From contig OZ022503.1 of NCBI GenBank assembly GCA_963989385.1, forward strand, positions 53,566,858 to 53,630,857: DNA of 64,000 nucleotides. The letters run 5' to 3'. Under the pieces are notes generated by a model that saw only the letters and a program-made list of their open reading frames with translations, had not been told where the DNA came from and searched no databases. Shown piece after piece: positions 1 to 11,600 of this stretch (positions are counted from its first letter, which is position 1; every line of letters starts with the position of its first letter). The stretch comes from Ctena decussata. Taxonomy: Eukaryota; Mollusca; Bivalvia; Lucinida; Lucinidae. Position numbers and translations under genes: made by a program.

Positions 1-54
1 AAAAATTAAGCCCCCTAATAAAAATAATAGTTCTGGAGCTATCATTTTACCTAT

Positions 55-260
55 AAGGGAATATCGATTGTCTAAAAAGGGGAATAACTCTGTAATTATT
101 ATCAATATAGCAAATCCTAACCATGATCAGAATAATCAAAATATCAAATACTAATTACATACCAAAACTCAACCTCTCGGTCAAACGGTTCAAAAGTTGG
201 AAAAAATGCCAAAACTGACAAAGGGCTATAACTTTGTCAAATCAAAGGGCTCTGAAGCCC
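55..260. repeat. Single degenerate AAAAAGGGG(C/A)ATAACTC repeat unit
   Basis: The segment TCTAAAAAGGGGAATAACTC near 70-90, followed by a trailing AACGGTTCAAAAGTTGG, matches the unit of the tandem array at 44110-46070. It is a lone, diverged copy. The rest of 1-870 shows no gene or clear repeat. Confidence 0.4.
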
Positions 261-872
261 TGAAATGACAGATTCTATCAGAAGTCTAGAAAAGTAACTC
301 ATCGGCAAGCATGAACGACTGTCTTATCAGAGTTTCCCTTATTCTTATCTGCAGACTATGCCTAATGAAGACTATACCTCACCAGTTTCTGCTTCATACC
401 TGTATCCTCAGCCGCGATGATTTAGAAACATTGATTTTGGGTGACCCATCATTCAGATTGGAATGGTGATTTCTCTCTTATCGGTTAAGAAAGGAAGCAG
501 GCAGCATTGTTGGATGATATATTAACCTGTACGGTTTTGGCATTATGCGATGTTTGACTCTATCAGGTGCCGATTATGTAACTTATTTGGCCAAAGGTCA
601 GATAATGGTGCCATTCTGATTCAGAAACTGTAAAGGTGTAGAACTTTGTAAATTCGGGTTTTCAGTGAGAAAAGTTAAGATTAATGAATAAATGCAAAAT
701 AGATTCTTCTAATATAAGGGGTGTTTAATTTGATTTTTATTTTTCTTCAGAATTTCCTTTAATTTAAGGCCAACAGTACATGTGTATAATCCCTGACTAG
801 ACGCTGTTTTCTTGGTATACATGTATTCCTCAAGACTTCTTCTACTTGACAATGTATGCGTAAATTTTGGGT

Positions 873-1050
873 GCTTCTAGCCTACTGCGCACAAGTTCAG
901 TTACCGTAATGACCCGAAATGCTGGAACAGCCGGCGAAGACGCAGATTAAAGCCGGGTGTTCTTAGCCTACTGCGCACAAGTTCAGTTACCCGGCGAAGA
1001 CGCAGATTAAAGCCGGGTGTTCTTAGCCTACTGCGCACAAGTTCAGTTAC
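873..1050. repeat. Exact 60-bp tandem duplication plus partial third copy
   Basis: 931-990 and 991-1050 are identical 60-bp units that start CCGGCGAAGACGCAGATTAA and end GTTCAGTTAC. A partial unit (CCTACTGCGCACAAGTTCAG) precedes them at about 881-900. The open frames here are by-products of the repeat. Confidence 0.9.
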
Positions 1051-1389
1051 CGTAACGACAAAAATGGAACAGCCGGTGTAAATCCAGATCAGGGCAGAGT
1101 GTGCATTTGCACATTGCTTTGGCAATATATTAGTGTATACCTTGACGGATCAGTCTGAAAGACAGTGGAGATTCAGATCAGGTTTCATGAAATGTAAACT
1201 CTGGAAGGCTATAAAATGAAATTTTTACAGTTTTTCCTCTGTTGAATATTGTCTTTGGCGTATATTGAACACAGGGCAGTATACACGGCATTCGGTGTCA
1301 TCAATAACTGGCGTAGTGATATACACAAATTCATGCCGTACTATATTTCATTTCGGATTTACATGTATACTTGGCGGTGAAAGCCAGTT

Positions 1390-1890
1390 CCAGTATTTGG
1401 CCTACGACAGCTAGAAATGACAAATAGAATCTGTCATTAAAAAATGACAATTGTAAATCCAAAAGCCCATGAACAGCTTCAGATCATGGCAAAACATTTT
1501 GCATAGCTTCAAGTCAATTCGATGTTGTGTCAGGAGTTGCGGGGATAGGTCTGAGTCAGCAAGTGCCATAACTCCGTCAAAATCTTCCAATAAAAAAATT
1601 CAAAAATCATGCACATCTTCATACTAAAAGAACATTATATAAAACAATCTAACTTTCAAATTAATGAAAGATGGAGTTGTGGGAACAAGCTTTCAGACAG
1701 ACGTAGGGATGTACGGATGCACACACGGACGGACTAGGGTCATTTCTATAGTTTTCCTCCGCCTACGTCTGGTGACAATACGATATATTGGATTTTTATC
1801 TGTGGGTTTTAATGGTTCTATGACGTCATCAATAATGCCCTCTAAATAAGAAAAATAATAATCTGGAAGCATAGAGGACATGGATACATC
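1390..1890. repeat. Decayed interspersed repeat with CAGACAGACG/ACGGACGGAC tail
   Basis: A low-information AT-rich stretch ends in CAGACAGACG and ACGGACGGAC near 1694-1730, the same kind of tail seen at 26455-26487 and 45967-46020. No coding potential is seen. Confidence 0.35.
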
Positions 1891-2034
1891 CATAAAATCG
1901 GAGAAAAATATAAACTGAAAGGTTTTGCTTAAGGATAGTCAAAGGTTTCGAATTATGAGCAACAAAGCTAAAGCATATTTATTGAGTAAAATGCTGTTAG
2001 AATGTTAGAACTGGCAACTAGCACCAGACGGGTT

Positions 2035-2140
2035 CCCAGCAGACAAATGTCGTCGAAATTACGTCACACCGACGTCGATGCGACGGTAGCAGAACGCATC
2101 GATGTCAGTGTGGTAATTTTGACGTCATGTGCCCTCAGGG
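2035..2140. repeat. Family A palindromic element
   Basis: Starts CCCAGCAGACAAATG and ends ATGTGCCCTCAGGG. The stem is built from GACGTC blocks around CGACGTCGATGCGACG. It would fall in the 3' UTR of the zinc-cluster gene if the AATAAA at 1983-1978 is used. Confidence 0.85.
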
Positions 2141-2477
2141 TTTTTAGTCTACCAGCTGACCCACATATACACCACAGCTATATTATGGAATAATATATGG
2201 ATGGCGTTGCATGACTAGATACGTTAGGCAAAGTGTGTACAGAAACAACTCTAATCAGACTGGGCAGCACACGCTGCTCAGTTCCTCATTTTTCTACGTT
2301 TAGATTCATCATGACTTTTTATAGATTGTATATGCTGTTCGGATGCCAAGTCTGATCTGTATCTTATCTATTTGCATTTATCGTATAGTCCTTTTTCACG
2401 CGATGCAAGTGTTTTTTTTCTCCACAACTTGACCTTATTTTCACACAGAACTCATTTCACCAGAAAGCAACTGTCAT

Positions 2478-2607
2478 CTATTTACGTCTTTCATATTCTT
2501 TTAAATGTATATTTAGAACAGGATTCCGCTGTAGAAGATTCCTCTTTGGCTTTCGGGCTGCCTTTTTACTTTTATGGATCCTCCAAGCGTGGTGCCCTTC
2601 TTCACAT
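2478..2607 (-). CDS. Zinc-cluster gene, terminal coding exon
   Basis: The acceptor TTCTTTTAACAG precedes 2607. The first base completes a Gly codon, then 42 codons run to TAG at 2480-2478. It begins CEEGHHAWR, giving the last Cys and two His of the cluster, followed by a Lys/Arg-rich tail ending EYERRK. Confidence 0.75.
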
Positions 2608-5600
2608 CTGTTAAAAGAATAAAACAATATATGAGACACTGAACTAAATTATTCAGTGTTCCAGATAAGAACGGGTAACAGGGATAATTGAATGATAATT
2701 TTCCATATTTCTCTGTAAAAAAACATATGTTGTGACCTTTCATCAGAATCGTCTCGCCAAGACGGATCTAATGAGGGGTCAGAACATATATTATCATTAA
2801 GAAACGAAAAATTATTTCAGAATTTTTCTCCAAACCCCAACCTTACAATTCAGCTTCACCCAGTAAACTTGCAACCGCACATTAATTTATGGAATTTTCT
2901 CTTGAATTATTCGATGCAAATTACCAATATGTCTTTAGTAACTGTGAGAAGTTTCAAGTTAATTTGATGAAAACTGTGGCAGGATATCACATAAACTTGC
3001 TTGGAGTTAATGAATAAACTCTAGAATTTCGATTTTACAGAAAAATGTTGTAACTTTGCAGTACTTCACTTTCCCCAGCAAACAGCTGTTAAAATCTGAT
3101 AAGCACACATATCAAATACACATAATTACTTCCACGATTTGGAAGTAAATAAAGGGGAGAGTGATAGACTGTTTGGCAAAAATATTAATGCTTATTTTTG
3201 TCTTTGAAAGTTCGCAAATACTTTATGTCTGTAAAATACATGAGGCCGTTAGCAGCAGTTGGAGGACAGGACGAACCCCTGATCATGGTCAAGAAACGGA
3301 AACAAAGTGGTTTGGCCACACACATTTCAAGGAATTAGAAAGGACGATTTTTCAGGCCACAGCTGAAGGAAAAAGACGAAGAGACACACAAAAAAGAGAT
3401 ATGAAAGAGATAGGAAGATACTATTAAATAATGGATGAGTATAGACTTCACAAGCACAAAAAGTGAAGCCCAAAATAGTATCAGATGGAAGAGTCATTTG
3501 TGCTGATTCAACTACCTTGCATCTAGACTTGACATAAAAAAAGAAAACAATGCAGTCATAGAGCAGACCAGTGATCCGCTATAATGAGACCCTTGTAATA
3601 TAAATTCGACGCCCCCAAGACTCAAACAAATTTTGGCATCAGTGTTTCAAGTAAAACTTTTCAAAGGCTGATGGTCTTGTGTCTGGTATGCAATATTCAG
3701 CCCCAATAAAAGAATTTTGGCTGTTAGCAGGAAAATAATAAACACTTCACAAGCATTAGTTCTGTTTGCTTTGGGTGCGACATATTGACACAGAAGGGAA
3801 ATGACGTGCATTAGCAGGAAATGAATTCTGATAAGACCGTAAGAAATGTATTTTGCGGCATGTGTGGATGCGCAGGATGATAAGTATATTCACTCTTAGC
3901 ACAAATATTAATAGCTACTGATGAATCCTAATAGTAAAGAAAGAATACGTGCAGTCTGCGCAGGCTCACAGAATTACAGAATTATCCGAAATATTTCCAT
4001 GTCGCTTCCCTTCTCAATGAGGGTCAACTCTTAAAGGAAAGAATTTGGTCCCCTGGAGCAAATTTTTTCCTTTAAGGGTAGATCCCTTTTCGGAAGACCT
4101 TGTCCATGAAAACAAAAAGAAAGTCACAAAAAGTGTCTCCACTTTGCAAAAATGGCGGGGAAACATGGATATGTGCCCATACACCTTAAACAGAAACAGT
4201 CAGGGAAACTAATTATTTTGCAAAGACAGCAAAAGGAAGCAAATATTTTGTAAGAGAAACAATATGCAAAATATTTATCTAAAGTTTAAGGGGGCAATTC
4301 CTTTCCAAAACATTCACTCAGTTTGTCCCTCTCATATTGATGAAGTTGCAAGCTTCTTCCTTCCTTTGACGAAGGGAAACAATTACTTTGAAAAAAGTAG
4401 AGTTACCGCCCTTAATTATATAGTAACCCTGCTTATGCCCAGCAGGCACATGACGTTGAAATGACGTCATACTCACGTCGATGTGTTGTGATGGCGTCGC
4501 ATCAACGTCAGAACGACGTCATTTTGACGTCATGTAGCCGCTGGGTGGTTCTTTCCATAAGAAGGTACTTACCCAGATACTGCATGTTCGTTTGCCAAAT
4601 CACGTGGGTTTCCCACCGGTTCCCAACAACAACTCCACCATCTATCGTACACTGAAATAGACACACAAAAAAGTTGCACTGAAATCATGGAAATCATACA
4701 ATTAATTGACACTAACATGGAATAAAGAAAAACTGACACTGAAATATATGATAAAATAATGCTGTGATATACAAGAGATTGACATTGAAAGAATCAAGAA
4801 TTTCACATTGAAATGCGGAATAAATTGGCACTGAAATATGGAAAAATCCCATGACCATGAAAAATTAAAGAAATGGACACTGACATATACAATAAACTGA
4901 CACGGACATAAACAATAAATTGATACTGAAAATACAAGAAATTGACACTGAAATGTATAAGAAATTGACACGACACTCACCCAGAACTTACAGTACCAAT
5001 ACTTCGATTTTTCACGGTACAGCGACTGGCTGAAGGTCCCCGTGTTTAGGTTTATTGTATTTTACTCATTTACTCATGTATAAGACGGGATGCTTACTCA
5101 ATTCTAAAGGTATATTATTGTCTAATAAACATTATACAAATAAGTTATTTTAAGAACATCAAGGTCCGCCCCAGAAACATGTACATACGATATTGTTAAG
5201 TGGCACCATGAGGCAAAGAAGAAATTATACAGTTTAAGCAAATGAATATAGTACAATAACAAGATAATCGGGATATGGAAGAATAAGGGTACTTACGAAC
5301 AAACCCCGGATGATGTTTACATGTGTTAGGGTATTTCAGGCTCTCAAACGTCTGAAGACAGTTATAACAGTGTCCACCATCAAGCACTGACTTCTTTTCG
5401 CTTTTTCTGTAAAACAAAATACAATTTTATTAATTTGTTATTAGTAACAAGTGTCTCGTATTAGTCCATTTACAAGTCCTGGGTTTTATAGCTCGAGTCC
5501 AAAGGTCGAGCTAATTCAATAGACCGGGGACCTTTAATAGGGCCAGTATGATAGCAGTTGATTGGTAAAGATAGAGGGGGTTAGAACCCCACCGTGTAAC

Positions 5601-8600
5601 TTGGGCACAGCATATGAAAGGTGGACCCCATCCCTCTCTTTTGGTCTCCTTTCACTGCCTTATCCTTCCCTGATTCATAAAAGGTACTAGATGTACCCAT
5701 TTACTGCTGTGTTGACAGAGATACAAATGCAGTTTTCCAGTCGCCAGCTGGCCCAACCCGGATTCCAACTCGCGATCTCCTACACCATAACCGAGTGCCG
5801 CTACCACTCGACCACGGCGCCGAAATTTAGAGTAGGAACGAAAGTGATTCTCTTTTTTTTGTAATCGGTGAGATATATATTACATTACCCTTATCAGAAA
5901 ACGCCAACTTTAGCACGAAATATTTCGCACTAAAGCTCGTGGAATATCTCCTGGTACAGGCGGACAAACCATGGTATAACTATTACATATAGTACGGCTA
6001 GGAACAACGAATTAGAACATCATCAACAATAAATAGAGGAGCTTACGTAAGTGCTCATGTATTATTGAATTTATTAAACGAGTTGGGGAAACAGATAAGA
6101 TGCGAGGCTATGCCGAGCATCTTATCAATTTTCCCCAACGAGTTTAATAAATTCAATAATACAGGAGCACGAATGCAAGATTCTGATTATCTAATGACAC
6201 TAAAATCGCGGGTTTTTAGAAAATTTTGCACTTAAACGTCACAGTTTCGCCATTAAAAACGCGACGTTTTTATGTCCGTCAACACATACTGTAACGCTAC
6301 AACGTAACTTGCATATTTAATCTATCAGTTGATTATAGTTTTAAATGCATGGCTTTATTACACTCTCAGATGCGACGTCATATGATAAAGCTTACTTTTC
6401 CTATTGCCCCCCAAAAGATTCCTCTCAACGAGGCGGTTCTGACGCTGGCTTGCGAAAAATGTTTTTATGAAGCGGATTACTGGGCTCCTTTTAGAGGCCA
6501 CAACATAAAGCCCGAGTGATCATCAAATAAATATATCTCCATACAAAGGTCTGTATATTTCATTTTATATTAAAATTTTCATAGAGTTTATATGCAGATT
6601 TTTAAGTGTTTCAACTTGAAAGTGGGCGATAACGTATTTTATACATACTTGTATGATTCATGTTTGAGTACTTTTAACCCAAAGTCGTCAGCTAGTCTGT
6701 CCTTGATTTCAATGTCAAACACTACAAGAGAGATAAAATGAAAATAAGATTTACAGAATCAGCAAAATGGTATCTGCAGACACAATATATTTTACCGTAA
6801 TGACCTTAAACATATGGGCAGATGTACCTGAGCAAACAGTGCAGCCCCAGATCAGACTGCTCCTCCTCAGGAGCAGAATGACCTGGATCTGCACTATTTC
6901 ACTCCCACTATCAATTTTTGGCACATTGCTGGATGGTAAAATCGTACTGGTTAAACTGTCCAAATGTTTAGGATAATTATGACATTCGCTGGATTTAAGG
7001 AAACCCAGAATTGTAATGTACATTTCATGATGAAAGAATTCCTGTTTTCTTATGCTGAAAACGGTATAATTCCATCGAGCATACAATAAGCCTATTGTAT
7101 TGTATATCATAAGGAAGAAGCTAGAGCTCTATAAGAACTCAGCTTTCGTTCTAATCCCGAGATTGTATTGTATATCATATATGTATGTATGTTACAATTT
7201 AAAAACAAAAAAGGTATGTTTAAACCAATAATCCAGATACACCGTACCCTTATGCCTTATGGACGGGTCTTCGGACAGTATATAAATTCGATATCGTTTG
7301 GTGACTTAAGAGCGCATAAAAATATAAAGTGAATATGCCTATACGAGACAGACATATATTAGAAATACAATGTATTTTAAAGTTATATTGTACATACGAG
7401 ACAGACATATATGAGAACTATTTTAAAGTTATACTGTAGCGACTTTCCATCATCTTAAAGAAAACATTTCAGCAGACCACATTTTTCGGTGTTTTTATTA
7501 TTACTATACGAGGGATGTTCAGAAAGTTCTGATCGTGACGTAATATTTTGATAATCATCATAAAGACAGAACTTTTGATAGCGAAACTATGTGAAGCTGT
7601 GCTATGTCAGGACAACACTGCAAACGAAGTGTGTATTTTCTAAAGGACATATTTTTGAACGTCTTTGAAATAGGTATACCCTACAGCCACTGCAATTCTT
7701 TTACTTTAGAAGGTCATTCATATGTATGCAGTCTTTAATTTTTTTCGTCATTGCTACTTAAACACAAACTCTAGGCAACTGTGTCCTGTAAATATCGCGG
7801 AAATTATATTTAATCTAAGTTCCATACTGTCCCGTGAATTTGGATTATTTGCATTTTATGTGGAAGCAAATTCCCTCTGTCTACTAAAGTTATCATGATT
7901 TTGTAAGAAAAACAAGCATTAGCATTCAAACGCTTGTCAGGAAAAGCTTTTGCATGGTCCAATTCAAAATTGCCGAAAAATCAAAATTATAAGTAGAATA
8001 CGAAGTTGTCACAGCCTCAGTAAATGACGTTGGCGTCGTTTTCAGTAACGTCATTAGAACTGCGCATTTCTTTGCCAGGAATGAAACGGAAAAGTTCGCT
8101 ACCCTTCTAACTTTTAAATGGATATTGACGACAACGATTGACAAAAGCTGAAAAAAATTCATTTGTATTTACGATGATTTTCTACTTAAATGACACATTC
8201 AAAATAAATTCACATATGACATATGAATTTATAAATGTTCTTTGTATAGTGTTTGGTATCACTATAAAGCCAAAATATAGTGCTTTCAATACATGCAAAG
8301 CATTTGCCCCCAGCATGCCGCCAAACAAAGTTATACGGCGAGAATCAGAACTTTCTGAACAACCCTCGTAATTAAGACTGCTGTGAAAGTGAAGACATTC
8401 AGCATCACACGAAAGAATGCTTTAAGTTGTGTCTTTCATGTGTCTTTCATAAAGGCATATGATCCTCGACACGTGAAAACCAACAAAGTGCTTGCGGATG
8501 CCCAGGCTGAGCTGAGTCTGCGCTGGGCGCACAACCACATTGTTGGTTATGTCGTGTCGCGGCTCATATTATATTTACTAAATCTGTTTCAGACTCCTGT

Positions 8601-11600
8601 GATTATAAAAGATTTCGAATTTACCGGTATGTACTGTCTGAAGACTAGACCGCGAAGCATAAGGATAGCGTGCAAAGAGTTTCATAGAGCCAAAGAACAT
8701 CGAAAACGCCAGACAAATCTTGAAAACAATGGTGCAATTACATAAACTTAAAAGCAATGTTAAGGAAACGTAATATGGAGACATCGTTAAGTGTTCTCAA
8801 AATCTGATAGCCATGTAAATACCATGGAAAATTGACTGCATTGAAGAAAAGCACATCCGAAAATCCTACATAAGGATCTTCATCTTAGTATAGTCAGTAC
8901 AGGAGCCCCGACTGCTCAGTGTGTTAAGTGCTGGCCTACTGACCTAGCGGCACCGGGTTCGATTCCCGCTGGCGGAAGTATTTCCAACTGTAAAAGGGGT
9001 TCCATTCCATACAGCATTTCATTGTCACCCTTCCATCGTCCCGATATGACTGAAATACTGTTGAAAAGGACTTAAAATCGCATATGAACCATCTGAAGAT
9101 CAATATCAGCAAATCACAAAAAAATATTACTCTATTTACCTGAACTAGGTACTGGTGAATTTATTTCATTGTCTTTATCTTCTCTTCTGACCTTTTTCTT
9201 TCTACTATCAATCTGAATAAAAAACAACGAATGCTTGAAAGAAAAATATAAAAACGATACTAAATACTGATTTCTAAATGCTTGAATTATTTCTATGATG
9301 AAAATAACCAATGATGAAAATTATCAAAGTGAGAAAATGAAGTTTCAAAAGTGCTCGAAAGTCCTTTGAACATATTCTGTTGATAATAAATCTACACTAC
9401 AAATGAAATGGTAGGACAACATTGAATTGCCTTCCCCATACATCCGTTTTTTTTTAAATTTAAAGACAAAATAATGCTGCTATAATACAATTTATACATA
9501 AAATAATGAGCCGCGATACGACAAAACCCACAAAGTAGATGTGCGCCAAGCGAAGACTCAGATCAGCCTGGGCATTGTTTCAGTCTGACTAGACTCTTCG
9601 CTGTGCGCTTAAAGGGTAGCTTCTCCGTGCGGACAGCTAAGACTCTGATCAGATTGGTTGGATGCTAAGGCTGATATAAGCCATTGCTGGGTGCACATGT
9701 CACTTTGTTAGTTTGGCCATGTCGCGGTTCTATTAGAGCCGCGACACGACCAAACTAACAAAGTGCCTAAAAACACGTACCTCTATACCACAATATGTTT
9801 GTTGTTGTTGTTGTCTCTCTCTGGTTCTCTGCTTAAGCAAAGTTCTAAGTGACCGAACACCATGAGGATTCCTTCTTCTTATTTCAATATGACTTTTATT
9901 TATATTATTGTCAAAACTTTTATGGCGTGCAAAATTATTGATAGAAAAACTTAACTTGTCTTTCTGCGGATGGCTGATTGTCTCATATTTCGGTGTCAAC
10001 GGAACGTGTCCATCAGGCGCACTAGGACTGAAAAGTTCCCCTAGAGAAGAGGCTTTGTTTGCTGAATTTTTAAAAAGATTATCTGCGATTTCAAGAGCTC
10101 TTTGTTTCTTTTTCTCCTGCAGTCTACATTCATGTTGATATTTCACCTCCTCGACGCTTAAAGTAACGGTACTGTTCTCACGAATGGCAGATCTCGTGAG
10201 TAAAAGAAAGATGTCATGTTTTGCTAAAAACAGAATTTGCAAGAGGCGACATCTGCAGTAATCATTGGAGGTCACAGTCTCTAAGATGTTCCTTATGAAC
10301 CCTTGCAGAAACGATGAGATTTTATGTTCCTCTGAGTCTAATACGGCACGAAAGTACTGAATATGGTCCGAAAGTTCCTCTTCATTTGGGTGCCAGTCTG
10401 AAAGTTGTAAAAATCGCGGATTATTTCCGATATAAATAAAGCAATGCATAGAACCCAAATACATAAATAACGCTGATGGGCGTAGACAGTCTAGTCATTG
10501 ACTCAGAGACGGAAGAACAGCCATTAATTTCCCACAATGCAGCTTGACTTTTAGAAGCTACTCGAGTAAACCTTCACCTGACATAATTAAAAACATTGGA
10601 GTGAAATGGACTGGGAAATGATCTCTACTTCATTCCGTTAATTTGGGCTGGTACATGTACAGGTTTTATAAATTCAAAGATTCAAAACATCGTCGGAAGT
10701 TAGATGTCGTCTCCATTTAAATCAAGTGTACATGTATACTTAATTAACACAATTTCCGTACGTGCCAAAGGTACACACTTCCTGCATTTGCAAGAATTTT
10801 GAAGGAAAACAGCAGCAGCAGCAGCAACAAAAATTGTATGATAAAAGCCCCCTTCCGATACCTCCACGGTAAAGATATGGATTCTCTTCGAATTTATAAG
10901 CTATACTTTCAATGAAAACAGGGCATCTTAGCATGCTATTCTGACTTCATGTATATATTACAAGTATAGTTTTCTCAAAAAAGCTTCTGCGGTATTTCAC
11001 ATGACCGCTCATGAATCTATGCGAATACCGCTTGTAACACATGTGCGAGTAGCCTCGGAATCGTCCACCTGATCCAACGTCGATAAATCCTGCAAGTACA
11101 GACAGAGCCGTAACCAGGGTCAGTTACGTGTTACGCACAATCATGTTTTATACCCACTGAAGGCAAAAATAAGGGCCTATTCCCAAAGATATTTCATTCA
11201 GTCGTGTCTATTTGCGGTAACTATTGAAATCTACTTTCAGCATTATCAAATATACAGATGCGTGTTGAAATTTTGTCAGTTAGACAACATTTCAATACGT
11301 ATCTGCGTATTTGCGTATAGGCAGTTACGCCCTTGTCAGACAGTAACAGCAGAAAGGTGGCATAATAAAAAAATATGGAGGGGAATGGAGTGGGATGGAG
11401 TGGAATGAACTGCCGGTGACAATCTCTCTAACTTCATTCCAGTCGGATGGGATGGCTTTCTTACAGGAAAGAATTTGCTCCCACAAGAGTACCATCCCAA
11501 GATCTGGAAGCAGATTGTAGCCAAGGGAATGTAGATTGTCTCAACCATTTCATTCCAGCTCATTCATTTTCGGGTTCAGAGCAGTCAGTCGGAACACCGC

